Below are positions 1-6,139 of a DNA stretch of 6,241 nucleotides, piece by piece. Origin of the DNA: Pseudomonadota bacterium (GTDB lineage: Bacteria; Desulfobacterota; Desulfobaccia; Desulfobaccales; 0-14-0-80-60-11). The notes beneath the pieces are model-generated. The model saw only the letters and a program-made list of their open reading frames with translations. It was not told the origin of the DNA and did no database searches. The stretch spans positions 1-6,241 of the forward strand of contig JAHIKF010000112.1 of assembly GCA_018897875.1 (NCBI GenBank), given 5' to 3'. Made by a program: the position numbers and the translations under genes. The stretch's first letter is position 1. The number at the start of each line of letters is the position of its first letter.

Positions 1-454
1 CGCCCAGGATCGCGCCATATACCCCCAGCGAGCCCACTGCGAAGATATACAGCAGGCCGATGTTGGTGTCACCGATGACCCCCTGGTTCAGGGCCGCCAC
101 GGTCAGGTCGATCTTGTAGCCGTAGAAGGTAATCTCCGGCGGCAGAATGGTGCCGGCGAAGGGGATGACCGCAAAGGGCAGGAAGGCTGCCCCGGCGGTG
201 ATTACCGGCGCCATGATAAAGAGGTACTTGTTGGCTCCCGGCGGCGTGAAGTCCTCCTTGAACAGCAGCTTGAGGGCGTCGGCCAAGGGCTGGAGCAACC
301 CCCAGGGGCCTACCCGGTTGGGGCCGTACCGCAGCTGGATGAAACCCAGGACCTTGCGTTCCAGGAGCACCGTATAGGCGACGCAGGTGAGCAAGACCCC
401 CATCACCACGGCGATCTTGAGGACGCTGACAGCTATTAACAGGGGCAGATTCAT
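1..454 (-). CDS. nuoH: NADH-quinone oxidoreductase subunit H (N-terminal part, runs off window)
   Basis: NuoH is the membrane subunit that joins the quinone-binding cavity to the proton-pumping arm of complex I. The window holds the first 151 codons; the rest lies beyond base 1. The start is the ATG at 454-452, with an AAAGGG stretch about 8-9 bases upstream, inside the end of nuoG. Family motifs are clear: a first transmembrane helix at about residues 5-30, ERK at 32-34, GPNRVGP at 44-50, QPLADALKLLFKED at 55-68, a second hydrophobic segment at about 77-100, and GDTNIGLLY at 128-136 leading into a third helix. These loops line the quinone entry channel in solved complex I structures (family knowledge). 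Only 4 bases separate it from the nuoG stop, so the two genes are surely co-transcribed and probably translationally coupled. No frameshift is seen in the part present. Confidence 0.97.
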   Translation of the reverse strand, partial: MNLPLLIAVSVLKIAVVMGVLLTCVAYTVLLERKVLGFIQLRYGPNRVGPWGLLQPLADALKLLFKEDFTPPGANKYLFIMAPVITAGAAFLPFAVIPFAGTILPPEITFYGYKIDLTVAALNQGVIGDTNIGLLYIFAVGSLGVYGAILG

Positions 455-458
455 GTTC

Positions 459-3062
459 TCAACCCTTTTGGATGGTCACGCGCACCAGGTTGGAGTTAAG
501 GGTTAAATCGTTGGCGGCCGGGGCGGCGAAATGCTCCGGCAGGAACACCACGCCCGCAGGCACATCCGCGGTTAGTTTCACCGGCGCCTCAATTTCCCCA
601 TAAGAGGAAATCACCTTTACCACCTCTCCCGCCGCCAGCTCCAGGCTCTGGGCGTCTTCCGGATTGATCTTCAGGAACGCCTCGCCTGTGATGGCCAGGG
701 TGCCGCCGGGGTGATGGGTGGTGAACGCCCCGGAATGCTGCAGGGATTTGCCGATGATCAGGGTGTAGGGCCTCCGGCCGGGCAGGCTGATGTCCACCTC
801 AAAGGGGACGAACTTCCCGCTCACCGCCGCCTTGATCTCCGGGCACGGCGCACTTAACTTGGGCGCCAACCCGGCCCACAGGGGCATCTTTTTGGCCAGT
901 TCCTTAAAAATTGCCTTGGGGCTGACGGATTTCAGGGCGAACCCCATCTTGTCCCCTATCTGGCTGATGATCTGCCAGTCGGGCCGCACGCCGTTGGTGG
1001 GCAAGGCCTGGTTGAGCAACCCCAACTGGCCGGTGCTGCTGATGAAGGTGCCTTCCTGCTCGGCGTGCACCGCCACCGGCAGGACTACCTGGGCCAGCTT
1101 GGCAGTGTCCGTCAGGAAAGCGTCTTGCACCACGATGAACGGCACTTTCTTGAGCAGTTTTTTGGTGCGGCTGCGATGCGGCAGCGACCGCAGCAAGTCC
1201 CCGCCCAGCAGATACAAGGCCTTGGGCGCCGCGGGATCGTTGTTCTCCAGGAGGTCCAGCATCTCTTCCAGGGTGGGGCCGGCATCCGTTCCTTCCACCG
1301 GCATATACCCGGGGCCCATGTCCGGCAGGACGCCCACTTCACTGACACCCCGGGAGTTGTTCTTTTCGGCCACGGGATACAGGGCGCTGCCGGGGGCGTC
1401 CGGTTTGCCCACCAGGAGGAAGAGGTCGGCCAGGGCCAGGGCGATCTGCTGGCCCTTGTCCTGGCTCAGCAGTTCGCTGCCGAACACGATGGCCGGGGCC
1501 TGGGCCTGGGCCAGGAGCGCCGCCAATTCCTTAAGCACCGCGTCTTCCACCCCGGTCTTAGTGGTGATTTCCTTGGGGGTGATCTTGATGCTCTCTTTGA
1601 ACTCATCTAATCCGGCGGCCTTGATGGCCGGGACCCAGTCGGGGTTGTCGGCCAGGAAAAACTTGATCAGCCCGGCCATGAGGACCCGTTCGCTCCCGGG
1701 CTTATACCGGACGGACAGGTCGGCGTAGCGGTCGAACTTGGTCTTGCGGGGATTGGCCAGCACCAGCCGGAAGTTCGGGTTCTCCTTGGCTTCCATGAGC
1801 CCCCAGCCCAGGGGCGGGCTCTCCGGGGTGACGTCCGTGCCCACCACCAGGACCAGGTCGGCCTTGGGGAGGTCCGACAGTTTACCCAGCACAAAGGGGA
1901 AGCCGCTGCCGGTGGCCGCTTCCTTGACCACCAACGGCGAGTGATAAGGCGGCACCAGGGCGCTGCCGGCCTCCACGCCTTCTAACTTGGGAGTCCCGAA
2001 AACTTCGGCCATGGCCTTGATGGCCCGGGCATAATTATAACGGCCCGGGTTGTCCAGCTGGTTGGTGGCGAGTCCTTCCCGGAAGAATTTCTGAAAGGCG
2101 TAGTTGGCTTCGTTGGTGGCCCGGGGCGAGCCGATGCCGTATACGGCCTTGGCGCCGCCGGCCGCAACCGTTTCCTTTAATTTGGCGGCCACCAGGTCCA
2201 GGGCCTCGTCCCAGGAAGCGGGCCTAAACTTGCCGTTTTCTTTGATCAGCGGGGTCTGCAGACGGTCGTCGGCTTCCACCACCGGCCAGCCGAACCGGCC
2301 CCGGCCGCAGAGCAGCACGGAATCTTCGTTCACCACCCGCATGATGCGGCCGTCTTTGGTGTGCACCTGGTAGGTGCAGCCGCCGCCGCAGAAGGGGCAG
2401 GCCATCTCGGTCTTGACCATTTCCCAGGCCCGGGCCCGGTATTTGAACTGCTTGTTGATCAGGGCCCCCACCGGGCAGATGTCAATGCAGGAGCCGCAGA
2501 ACTCGCAGTCCAGGGGCTGGGCGCCGCTGGCCAGTTCGGTGAAATAGCCGCGCAGCGTAAAGTTGATGGCCATGGCCCCCACCCGGTCCCGGCAGACCCG
2601 CACGCAGCGGCCGCAGGTGACGCAGCGGTCCGGGTGGCGCTCCACCATCTGGGAGACGTAGTCCGGATTGGGCGGCAGTTTGACCGCGTCCAGGTCCACC
2701 GTGGAAACCCCCAGAGCGTGGGTGATGTCCTGGAGTTCGCACTCCCCGCCCTTGTCGCAGATGGGGCATTCCAGGGCGTGGTTGATGAGCACCAGCTTCA
2801 TCAACTCCTGGCGCAGGGCGGCAAGCCGCGGCGTTTCCGTCACCACTTCCATGCCTTCGGTGACGGTGGTGGCGCAGGCCGGGATGGGCCGGGGCGGCCC
2901 GGGTTTCACGTCTACCACGCAGATGCGGCAGGAGCCGATGGGTTTCAAGGCCGGATGGTAGCAAAGGAAGGGGATGAAAATCCCGTTCTCTTTGGCCACT
3001 TCCAGGATGGTCGAGCCCGGTTTCGCCTGAATGGCCCGTCCGTCGATGGTCAGATTAACCAT
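459..3062 (-). CDS. nuoG: NADH-quinone oxidoreductase subunit G, FDH-like form with two ferredoxin-type 4Fe-4S sites
   Basis: This is the large iron-sulfur subunit of the electron-input arm of complex I, 867 aa (E. coli 908, Thermus 783), cytoplasmic. Domains in order: a 2Fe-2S domain (N1b) with C34, C45, C48 and C63; the His-Cys3 cluster N5 with H95, C99, C102 and C108; a ferredoxin-like region with C147, C150, C153, C157 and C186, C189, C192, C196; then a molybdopterin-oxidoreductase-like domain opening with a 4Fe-4S site (C222, C225, C229, C252, the N7 type) and followed by CGRGRFG, close to CDRGRFG of E. coli NuoG. GIGSPRATNEANY (309-321) and a C-terminal molybdopterin-binding-like domain (about 766-867) also match. 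The formate dehydrogenase Cys/Sec is absent (DNPGRYNYA, 337-345), so formate oxidation here is unlikely. AGGA lies 7 bases before the ATG. nuoE and nuoF are not upstream; a 652-base gap with repeats and a small gene separates it from nuoD. Confidence 0.95.
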   Translation of the reverse strand: MVNLTIDGRAIQAKPGSTILEVAKENGIFIPFLCYHPALKPIGSCRICVVDVKPGPPRPIPACATTVTEGMEVVTETPRLAALRQELMKLVLINHALECPICDKGGECELQDITHALGVSTVDLDAVKLPPNPDYVSQMVERHPDRCVTCGRCVRVCRDRVGAMAINFTLRGYFTELASGAQPLDCEFCGSCIDICPVGALINKQFKYRARAWEMVKTEMACPFCGGGCTYQVHTKDGRIMRVVNEDSVLLCGRGRFGWPVVEADDRLQTPLIKENGKFRPASWDEALDLVAAKLKETVAAGGAKAVYGIGSPRATNEANYAFQKFFREGLATNQLDNPGRYNYARAIKAMAEVFGTPKLEGVEAGSALVPPYHSPLVVKEAATGSGFPFVLGKLSDLPKADLVLVVGTDVTPESPPLGWGLMEAKENPNFRLVLANPRKTKFDRYADLSVRYKPGSERVLMAGLIKFFLADNPDWVPAIKAAGLDEFKESIKITPKEITTKTGVEDAVLKELAALLAQAQAPAIVFGSELLSQDKGQQIALALADLFLLVGKPDAPGSALYPVAEKNNSRGVSEVGVLPDMGPGYMPVEGTDAGPTLEEMLDLLENNDPAAPKALYLLGGDLLRSLPHRSRTKKLLKKVPFIVVQDAFLTDTAKLAQVVLPVAVHAEQEGTFISSTGQLGLLNQALPTNGVRPDWQIISQIGDKMGFALKSVSPKAIFKELAKKMPLWAGLAPKLSAPCPEIKAAVSGKFVPFEVDISLPGRRPYTLIIGKSLQHSGAFTTHHPGGTLAITGEAFLKINPEDAQSLELAAGEVVKVISSYGEIEAPVKLTADVPAGVVFLPEHFAAPAANDLTLNSNLVRVTIQKG

Positions 3063-3082
3063 ATTTCGTTCCTATGTTGTTA

Positions 3083-3140
3083 GCTGTCAGCGGTCAGCTG
3101 TCAGCAGTCAGCTTTTAGGCGCTGACCCCTGACTACTGCC
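3083..3140. repeat. Heptanucleotide tandem repeat in inverted arms
   Basis: The left part is four head-to-tail 7-base units: gctgtca (3083-3089), gcggtca (3090-3096), gctgtca (3097-3103) and gcagtca (3104-3110), then gct. After a short middle (ttttagg), the right part at about 3120-3140 carries the opposite-strand form with the same period: gcgctga, cccctga, ctactgc. The whole is an imperfect inverted repeat that ends 20 bases before the nuoG start codon and just outside its ribosome binding site. It resembles heptanucleotide short tandemly repeated sequences known from cyanobacteria and seen in other bacteria; the likeness is by pattern only. It could fold in the nuoG leader RNA. Confidence 0.8.
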
Positions 3141-3160
3141 TTATCCATGTACCGGATGCA

Positions 3161-3179
3161 TGGTGGGCGCCGCCCACCA
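3161..3179. repeat. GC-rich REP-like palindrome
   Basis: tggtgggcg and cgcccacca are exact reverse complements flanking one central c. It has the form of the GTGGGC...GCCCAC intergenic palindromes that are dispersed in many bacterial genomes. There is no T-run on either side, so a simple intrinsic terminator is not supported. Confidence 0.65.
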
Positions 3180-3245
3180 AAAGGTTTTTCCATTTTTGGT
3201 TTTTTGTAAGCCCCGAAAACCGATTTTCACCATTCCTGATTTATT

Positions 3246-3262
3246 GGCGGGCATTGCCCGCC
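3246..3262. repeat. GC-rich REP-like palindrome (GGCGGGCATTGCCCGCC type)
   Basis: ggcgggca and tgcccgcc are exact reverse complements around one central t. This is close in form to the dispersed GGGCA(A/T)TGCCC palindromes of many bacteria. It stands out as a GC-rich island in AT-rich flanks and shares the gggc/gccc core with the palindrome at 3161-3179. No adjacent poly-T tract is seen. Confidence 0.65.
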
Positions 3263-3340
3263 CTAAATTATCTTTAAGGCTTGAGTAGTCTGAAGCCTAC
3301 CTCCACAGTGGCTGGTATGGAGGCCCAACCCATCATTATT

Positions 3341-3652
3341 TCATTTTTGTAAAATAGATGTACGACCACTAAGTGGCGATGTTAAACACCATATATCAGT
3401 GTCCAATTTAAATAAATTATACGATTGGGAATCTACTTGTGATTTACCAGCATCTTTAGAATAATAAAAAATTCTATATGTATCTTTATTTATTTCATGT
3501 TTCCCCGCAACATTTTTTACTTCTTTACTACCCATGTTCATATTTGTTTCAATCAGTTCATTAGTAGGCGGTGTTTTGCTAATATAATTTTCAGCAAAGC
3601 AGATATTTGAGGAAAAACCTAATATCACAAGAATAATTACAAAATATTTCAT
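3341..3652 (-). CDS. Small predicted secreted protein of unknown function, AT-rich
   Basis: I do not recognise this protein. From the ATG at 3652 it is 103 aa. Residues 1-20 (MKYFVIILVILGFSSNICFA) look like a Sec signal peptide with cleavage after CFA, leaving a mature chain of about 83 residues that is polar and rich in Asn, Lys, Ser and Thr. The C-terminal half (YRIFYYSK, then YNLFKLDTDIWCLTSPLSG) looks beta-rich and has one cysteine. A TTG one codon upstream is possible, but AGGGG at 3660-3664 lies 7 bases before the ATG and only 4 before the TTG, so the ATG is preferred. G+C is about 28% by hand count against clearly GC-rich neighbours, which suggests recent acquisition. It lies 62 bases after nuoD on the same strand, where nuoE/nuoF are expected, but shows no likeness to them. 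The cysteine at 18 is not in a lipobox. A real gene is likely because of the ribosome site plus signal peptide, not certain. Confidence 0.65.
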   Translation of the reverse strand: MKYFVIILVILGFSSNICFAENYISKTPPTNELIETNMNMGSKEVKNVAGKHEINKDTYRIFYYSKDAGKSQVDSQSYNLFKLDTDIWCLTSPLSGRTSILQK

Positions 3653-3659
3653 CAATTAT

Positions 3660-3664
3660 CCCCT
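3660..3664 (-). promoter_or_regulatory. Ribosome binding site of the small secreted-protein gene
   Basis: The minus strand reads AAAAAGGGG followed by ATAATTG and then ATG. The spacing of 7 bases to the ATG is ideal, while the upstream TTG would be only 4 bases away. This decides the start and is the main support, with the signal peptide, for the gene being translated. Confidence 0.6.
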
Positions 3665-3675
3665 TTTTGATTTTG

Positions 3676-3711
3676 CCATGGTTTGTAGGGTGCATACCCT
3701 ACAAACCATGG
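3676..3711. repeat. Perfect 16-bp inverted repeat just after nuoD
   Basis: ccatggtttgtagggt (3676-3691) and accctacaaaccatgg (3696-3711) are exact reverse complements around the 4-base loop gcat. It begins 3 bases after the nuoD stop codon. On the nuoD transcript the hairpin is preceded by an A-run and followed by CAAAATC, so it lacks the U-tract of a classical terminator in that direction; the T-run (gttttt) is on the plus strand, where no gene ends. It may be a REP/MITE-like dispersed repeat (gtagggtgc...accctac type) and may act as a 3' mRNA stabiliser or a weak pause between nuoABCD and the downstream genes. The role is inference; the palindrome is seen directly. Confidence 0.85.
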
Positions 3712-3714
3712 TTT

Positions 3715-4917
3715 TTATCGATCAACATCCGCCAGCACGATGTCCATGGTGCCGATCATGGCGATCATGTCCGACAGCAATCTCCCCCGGCACAGCTTGT
3801 CCAGGGAGCCCAGCACCACAAAGGACGGGGTCCTGACCTTGACCCGGAGCGGCTGGGGCCCGCCGTCGCTGACAATATAAAACCCCATCTCGCCCTTGGG
3901 GGCCTCGATGGCCTGGTAGACTTCACCCTTGGGCGGCGTGATGCCCTCCTGGATCAGCTTGAAGTGGTTGATCAGGCTGGCGATGTCGCTGTAGACCATC
4001 TCCTTGGGGGGCAGGCTGACCCGCGGGTCGGCGACCTTGATGTCCCCGGGCTCGGTCGTGGCGATCTTTTCCAGGGCCTGCTTGACGATGCGGTTGCTCT
4101 GGAGCATCTCGGCCATCCGCACCAGGTACCGGGAGTAGGTGTCGCCCTGGCTGTTCCCCAACGGCACCTCAAAGTCAAATTCGTCGTAGCTGGAGTACGG
4201 GTTGTCACGCCTGAGGTCCCAATCCACCCCGGAGCCCCGGGCCATGGGGCCGGACCAGCCCCAGTCCAGGGCGTCGCCGGCGCTCATGGTGCCCACGCCC
4301 ATGGTGCGGTGTTTCCAGATGATGTTTTGGGTCAGGAGGGTGTCGTAATCTTTCCAGCATTTGGGGAAGGATTTGACGAACTCCCAGGCCGCGGGCATGA
4401 AGCCCTCGGGCAGGTCTGCGGCCAGGCCGCCGATGCGGAAATAGAGCGGGAACATCCGGGCCCCGGAGACCATTTCGCACAGGTCCATGATCGTTTCCCG
4501 CTCGCGGAAGGCGTAAAACAGCGGGGTCATGGCCCCCAGGTCGTGGCCGTGGGTCCCCAGCCAGAAGAGGTGGGAGGCGATCCGGGTCAACTCCACGATC
4601 AGCACCCGGATATACTGGGCCCGCTTGGGGACCTCGACGCCCAACAGCTTTTCCACCGCCAGGCAGAAGCCGAAGTTGTTCACTTCCCCGGCCAGGTAGT
4701 CCACCCGGTTCATCAGGGGCAGGCACTTGTGATAGGTGCGGTACTCGCACATCTTCTCGATGCCGCGGTGGAGGTAACCGATGTCCGGGTCGGCGCTGTT
4801 GATGAGCTCGCCGTCCAACTCCACCAGGACCCGAAGGACCCCGTGGGTGCTGGGGTGGCTTGGCCCCACGTTCAGCAGCATGGTTTCGGTGCGTTGCATG
4901 GTTCCGACTTGATTCAT
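3715..4917 (-). CDS. nuoD: NADH-quinone oxidoreductase subunit D (49 kDa)
   Basis: NuoD is the [NiFe]-hydrogenase-large-subunit-like protein of the complex I Q-module; with NuoB it forms the site where quinone takes electrons from cluster N2. The protein is 400 aa (Thermus Nqo4 is 409), so complete. The N-terminal signature GPSHPSTHG is at 18-26. H25 and Y74 (RVDY, 71-74) fit the two residues that hold the quinone headgroup in solved structures (bovine H59 and Y108, same spacing of 49). Further family blocks are GYLHRGIEK (47-55), HLFWLGTHGHDLGAMTP (116-132) and the C-terminal CRGRLLSDMIAMIGTMD. It is not fused to NuoC. The start at 4917 has a weak GAGA about 8 bases upstream; the ATG at codon 7 is an alternative that would lose nothing conserved. 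It lies 124 bases after nuoC across a repeat element. Confidence 0.97.
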   Translation of the reverse strand: MNQVGTMQRTETMLLNVGPSHPSTHGVLRVLVELDGELINSADPDIGYLHRGIEKMCEYRTYHKCLPLMNRVDYLAGEVNNFGFCLAVEKLLGVEVPKRAQYIRVLIVELTRIASHLFWLGTHGHDLGAMTPLFYAFRERETIMDLCEMVSGARMFPLYFRIGGLAADLPEGFMPAAWEFVKSFPKCWKDYDTLLTQNIIWKHRTMGVGTMSAGDALDWGWSGPMARGSGVDWDLRRDNPYSSYDEFDFEVPLGNSQGDTYSRYLVRMAEMLQSNRIVKQALEKIATTEPGDIKVADPRVSLPPKEMVYSDIASLINHFKLIQEGITPPKGEVYQAIEAPKGEMGFYIVSDGGPQPLRVKVRTPSFVVLGSLDKLCRGRLLSDMIAMIGTMDIVLADVDR

Positions 4918-4929
4918 GGCAAAATTCTC

Positions 4930-5036
4930 GTTTTTCGTTTTTAGTTTTTCGTTTTTCGTTTTCAGTGCGAGAGGTTAATTTTTATGGCTTGGTTTTTGTC
5001 CCTTCCACCAAAAACCAAAAACGAAAAACCCAAAAC
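4930..5036. repeat. Heptamer-armed intergenic element, copy 1 (nuoC-nuoD gap)
   Basis: The left arm has five 7-base units: gtttttc (4930), gttttta (4937), gtttttc (4944), gtttttc (4951) and gttttca (4958). The right arm has the reverse complement with the same period: caaaaac (5009), caaaaac (5016), gaaaaac (5023) and ccaaaac (5030). The arms can pair as a long imperfect hairpin. The core between them contains gtgcgagaggttaa (about 4964-4978) and cccttcca (5000-5007), both echoed in the element at 6034-6135. The element almost fills the 124-base gap and contains no gene. It lies on the leader side of nuoD, close to its weak ribosome site. Confidence 0.85.
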
Positions 5037-5041
5037 GGTAT

Positions 5042-5493
5042 TTATTGGCCTTTTAAGGGATAATCCTTCCGCTGGGGATGCCCCACCCAGTCCGCGGTCA
5101 TGAGGATGCGTCTGAGGTCCGGGTGCCCGTTGAAGCGGATGCCCATCATGTCATAGGCCTCGCGTTCATGCCAATTGGCCGTGGACCACACCTTGGCCAC
5201 CGAGTCGATGGCCGGGGCCTGGTCATCCGCCAGCCGGGTCTTCAGGGTGATGCGGTCGTGGTGCTTGTGGCTGTAGAGGGCATAGACCACGCCGAACCGG
5301 GGGCTGGCAGGAGAATAATCCATCCCGGCGATCATGGACAGGTACTTAAAGCCGGTGTCGTGGCCGTCTTTGAGGGCGGTGCAGATGTCCACAATCCGTT
5401 CCGGTTTCACCTCGATAGTGGTATCACCCCGGAATTCCACCACCTCCACTATTTCATCGGGGAACTTTTCTTCGAGCAGGGCCACCGCTTTGT

Positions 5494-5497
<4 letters not shown>
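5042..5497 (-). CDS. nuoC: NADH-quinone oxidoreductase subunit C (30 kDa)
   Basis: NuoC is the small structural subunit of the peripheral arm that packs against NuoD and NuoB. The protein is 151 aa, at the short end of stand-alone bacterial NuoC, with the family core intact: WHEREAYDMMGIRFNGHPDLRRIL at about 109-132 and GHPQRKDYPL at 139-148, just before the stop. Little follows the RKDYPL motif, whereas Thermus Nqo5 has a long C-terminal tail. The start ATG overlaps the nuoB stop by 4 bases (ATGA) and has a strong GGAGGT site 6 bases upstream inside nuoB, so the two genes are translationally coupled. Confidence 0.96.
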
Positions 5498-6012
<515 letters not shown>

Positions 6013-6033
6013 TCCAGTGCTCCGTTAAAGACC

Positions 6034-6135
6034 GTTTTTGGTTTTGAGTTTTTGGTTTTTGGTGCAGGTTGAGCGGGTATAGCCCTTCCAGCATTGAGTT
6101 TGAAAACTAAAAACTAAAAACCAAAAACTAAAAAC
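6034..6135. repeat. Heptamer-armed intergenic element, copy 2 (nuoA-nuoB gap)
   Basis: The left arm has units gtttttg (6034), gttttga (6041), gtttttg (6048) and gtttttg (6055), then gtgcagg. The right arm has the reverse complement in the same 7-base period: tgaaaac (6101), taaaaac (6108), taaaaac (6115), caaaaac (6122) and taaaaac (6129). The core has gtgcaggttga (6062-6072) and cccttcca (6083-6090), matching the core of the element at 4930-5036 in order and orientation. It fills most of the 127-base gap and stops 4 bases short of the nuoA stop codon, so it could fold into a long hairpin right after nuoA in the transcript. Confidence 0.85.
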
Positions 6136-6139
6136 CGCT

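Larger units (their letters stand above)
3063..3714. other. Long nuoD-nuoG spacer, where nuoE and nuoF would usually lie
   Basis: This 652-base stretch separates nuoD from nuoG. Reading towards nuoG it holds a perfect inverted repeat just after nuoD (3676-3711), a small AT-rich gene (3341-3652), an unassigned stretch 3263-3340 with a weak 6-bp stem (aggctt 3277-3282 against aagcct 3293-3298), a GC-rich palindrome (3246-3262), an AT-rich unassigned stretch 3180-3245, a second GC-rich palindrome (3161-3179) and a heptamer repeat array (3083-3140). No trace of a NuoE thioredoxin-like fold or of NuoF glycine-rich NADH/FMN motifs was found by eye. No -10/-35 pair good enough to call was seen, although this would be a natural place for an internal promoter for nuoGH. 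Confidence 0.7.

Noticed and set aside
147..377. Plus-strand open frame opposite nuoH
   Set aside because: The minus strand here encodes clear NuoH motifs (ERK, GPNRVGP, QPLADALKLLFKED).
790..1728. Plus-strand open frame of 312 codons opposite nuoG
   Set aside because: Antisense shadow of nuoG; low-complexity Ser/Arg/Ala-rich translation, no recognisable family.
2361..3083. Plus-strand open frame of 240 codons opposite the nuoG 5' half
   Set aside because: Antisense shadow; His/Gly/Ala-rich translation typical of the complement of GC-rich coding DNA.
3083..3140. CRISPR array
   Set aside because: Units are only 7 bases long with no spacers; it is a tandem heptamer repeat.
3063..3340. Internal promoter for nuoG
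   Set aside because: No convincing -35/-10 pair with normal spacing was found on the minus strand, so none is annotated; transcript start mapping would decide.
3590..3652. Lipoprotein signal in the small secreted protein
   Set aside because: The cysteine at residue 18 lies in SNIC, not in an L-(A/S)-(G/A)-C lipobox; a signal peptidase I site after CFA fits better.
3341..3655. Remnant of nuoE or nuoF
   Set aside because: The protein has a signal peptide and no NuoE cysteine pattern or NuoF glycine-rich or 4Fe-4S motifs, and its base composition is foreign to the operon.
3676..3715. Intrinsic terminator at the end of nuoD
   Set aside because: The stem is good but in the direction of nuoD transcription it is followed by CAAAATC, not a U-tract. 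The T-run lies on the other strand.
3667..4944. Plus-strand open frame of 425 codons opposite nuoD
   Set aside because: It is an antisense shadow of a clear nuoD gene in GC-rich DNA. The translation is rich in His, Gly, Val and Gln with no domain, and it spans the nuoD-end hairpin and part of the heptamer element.
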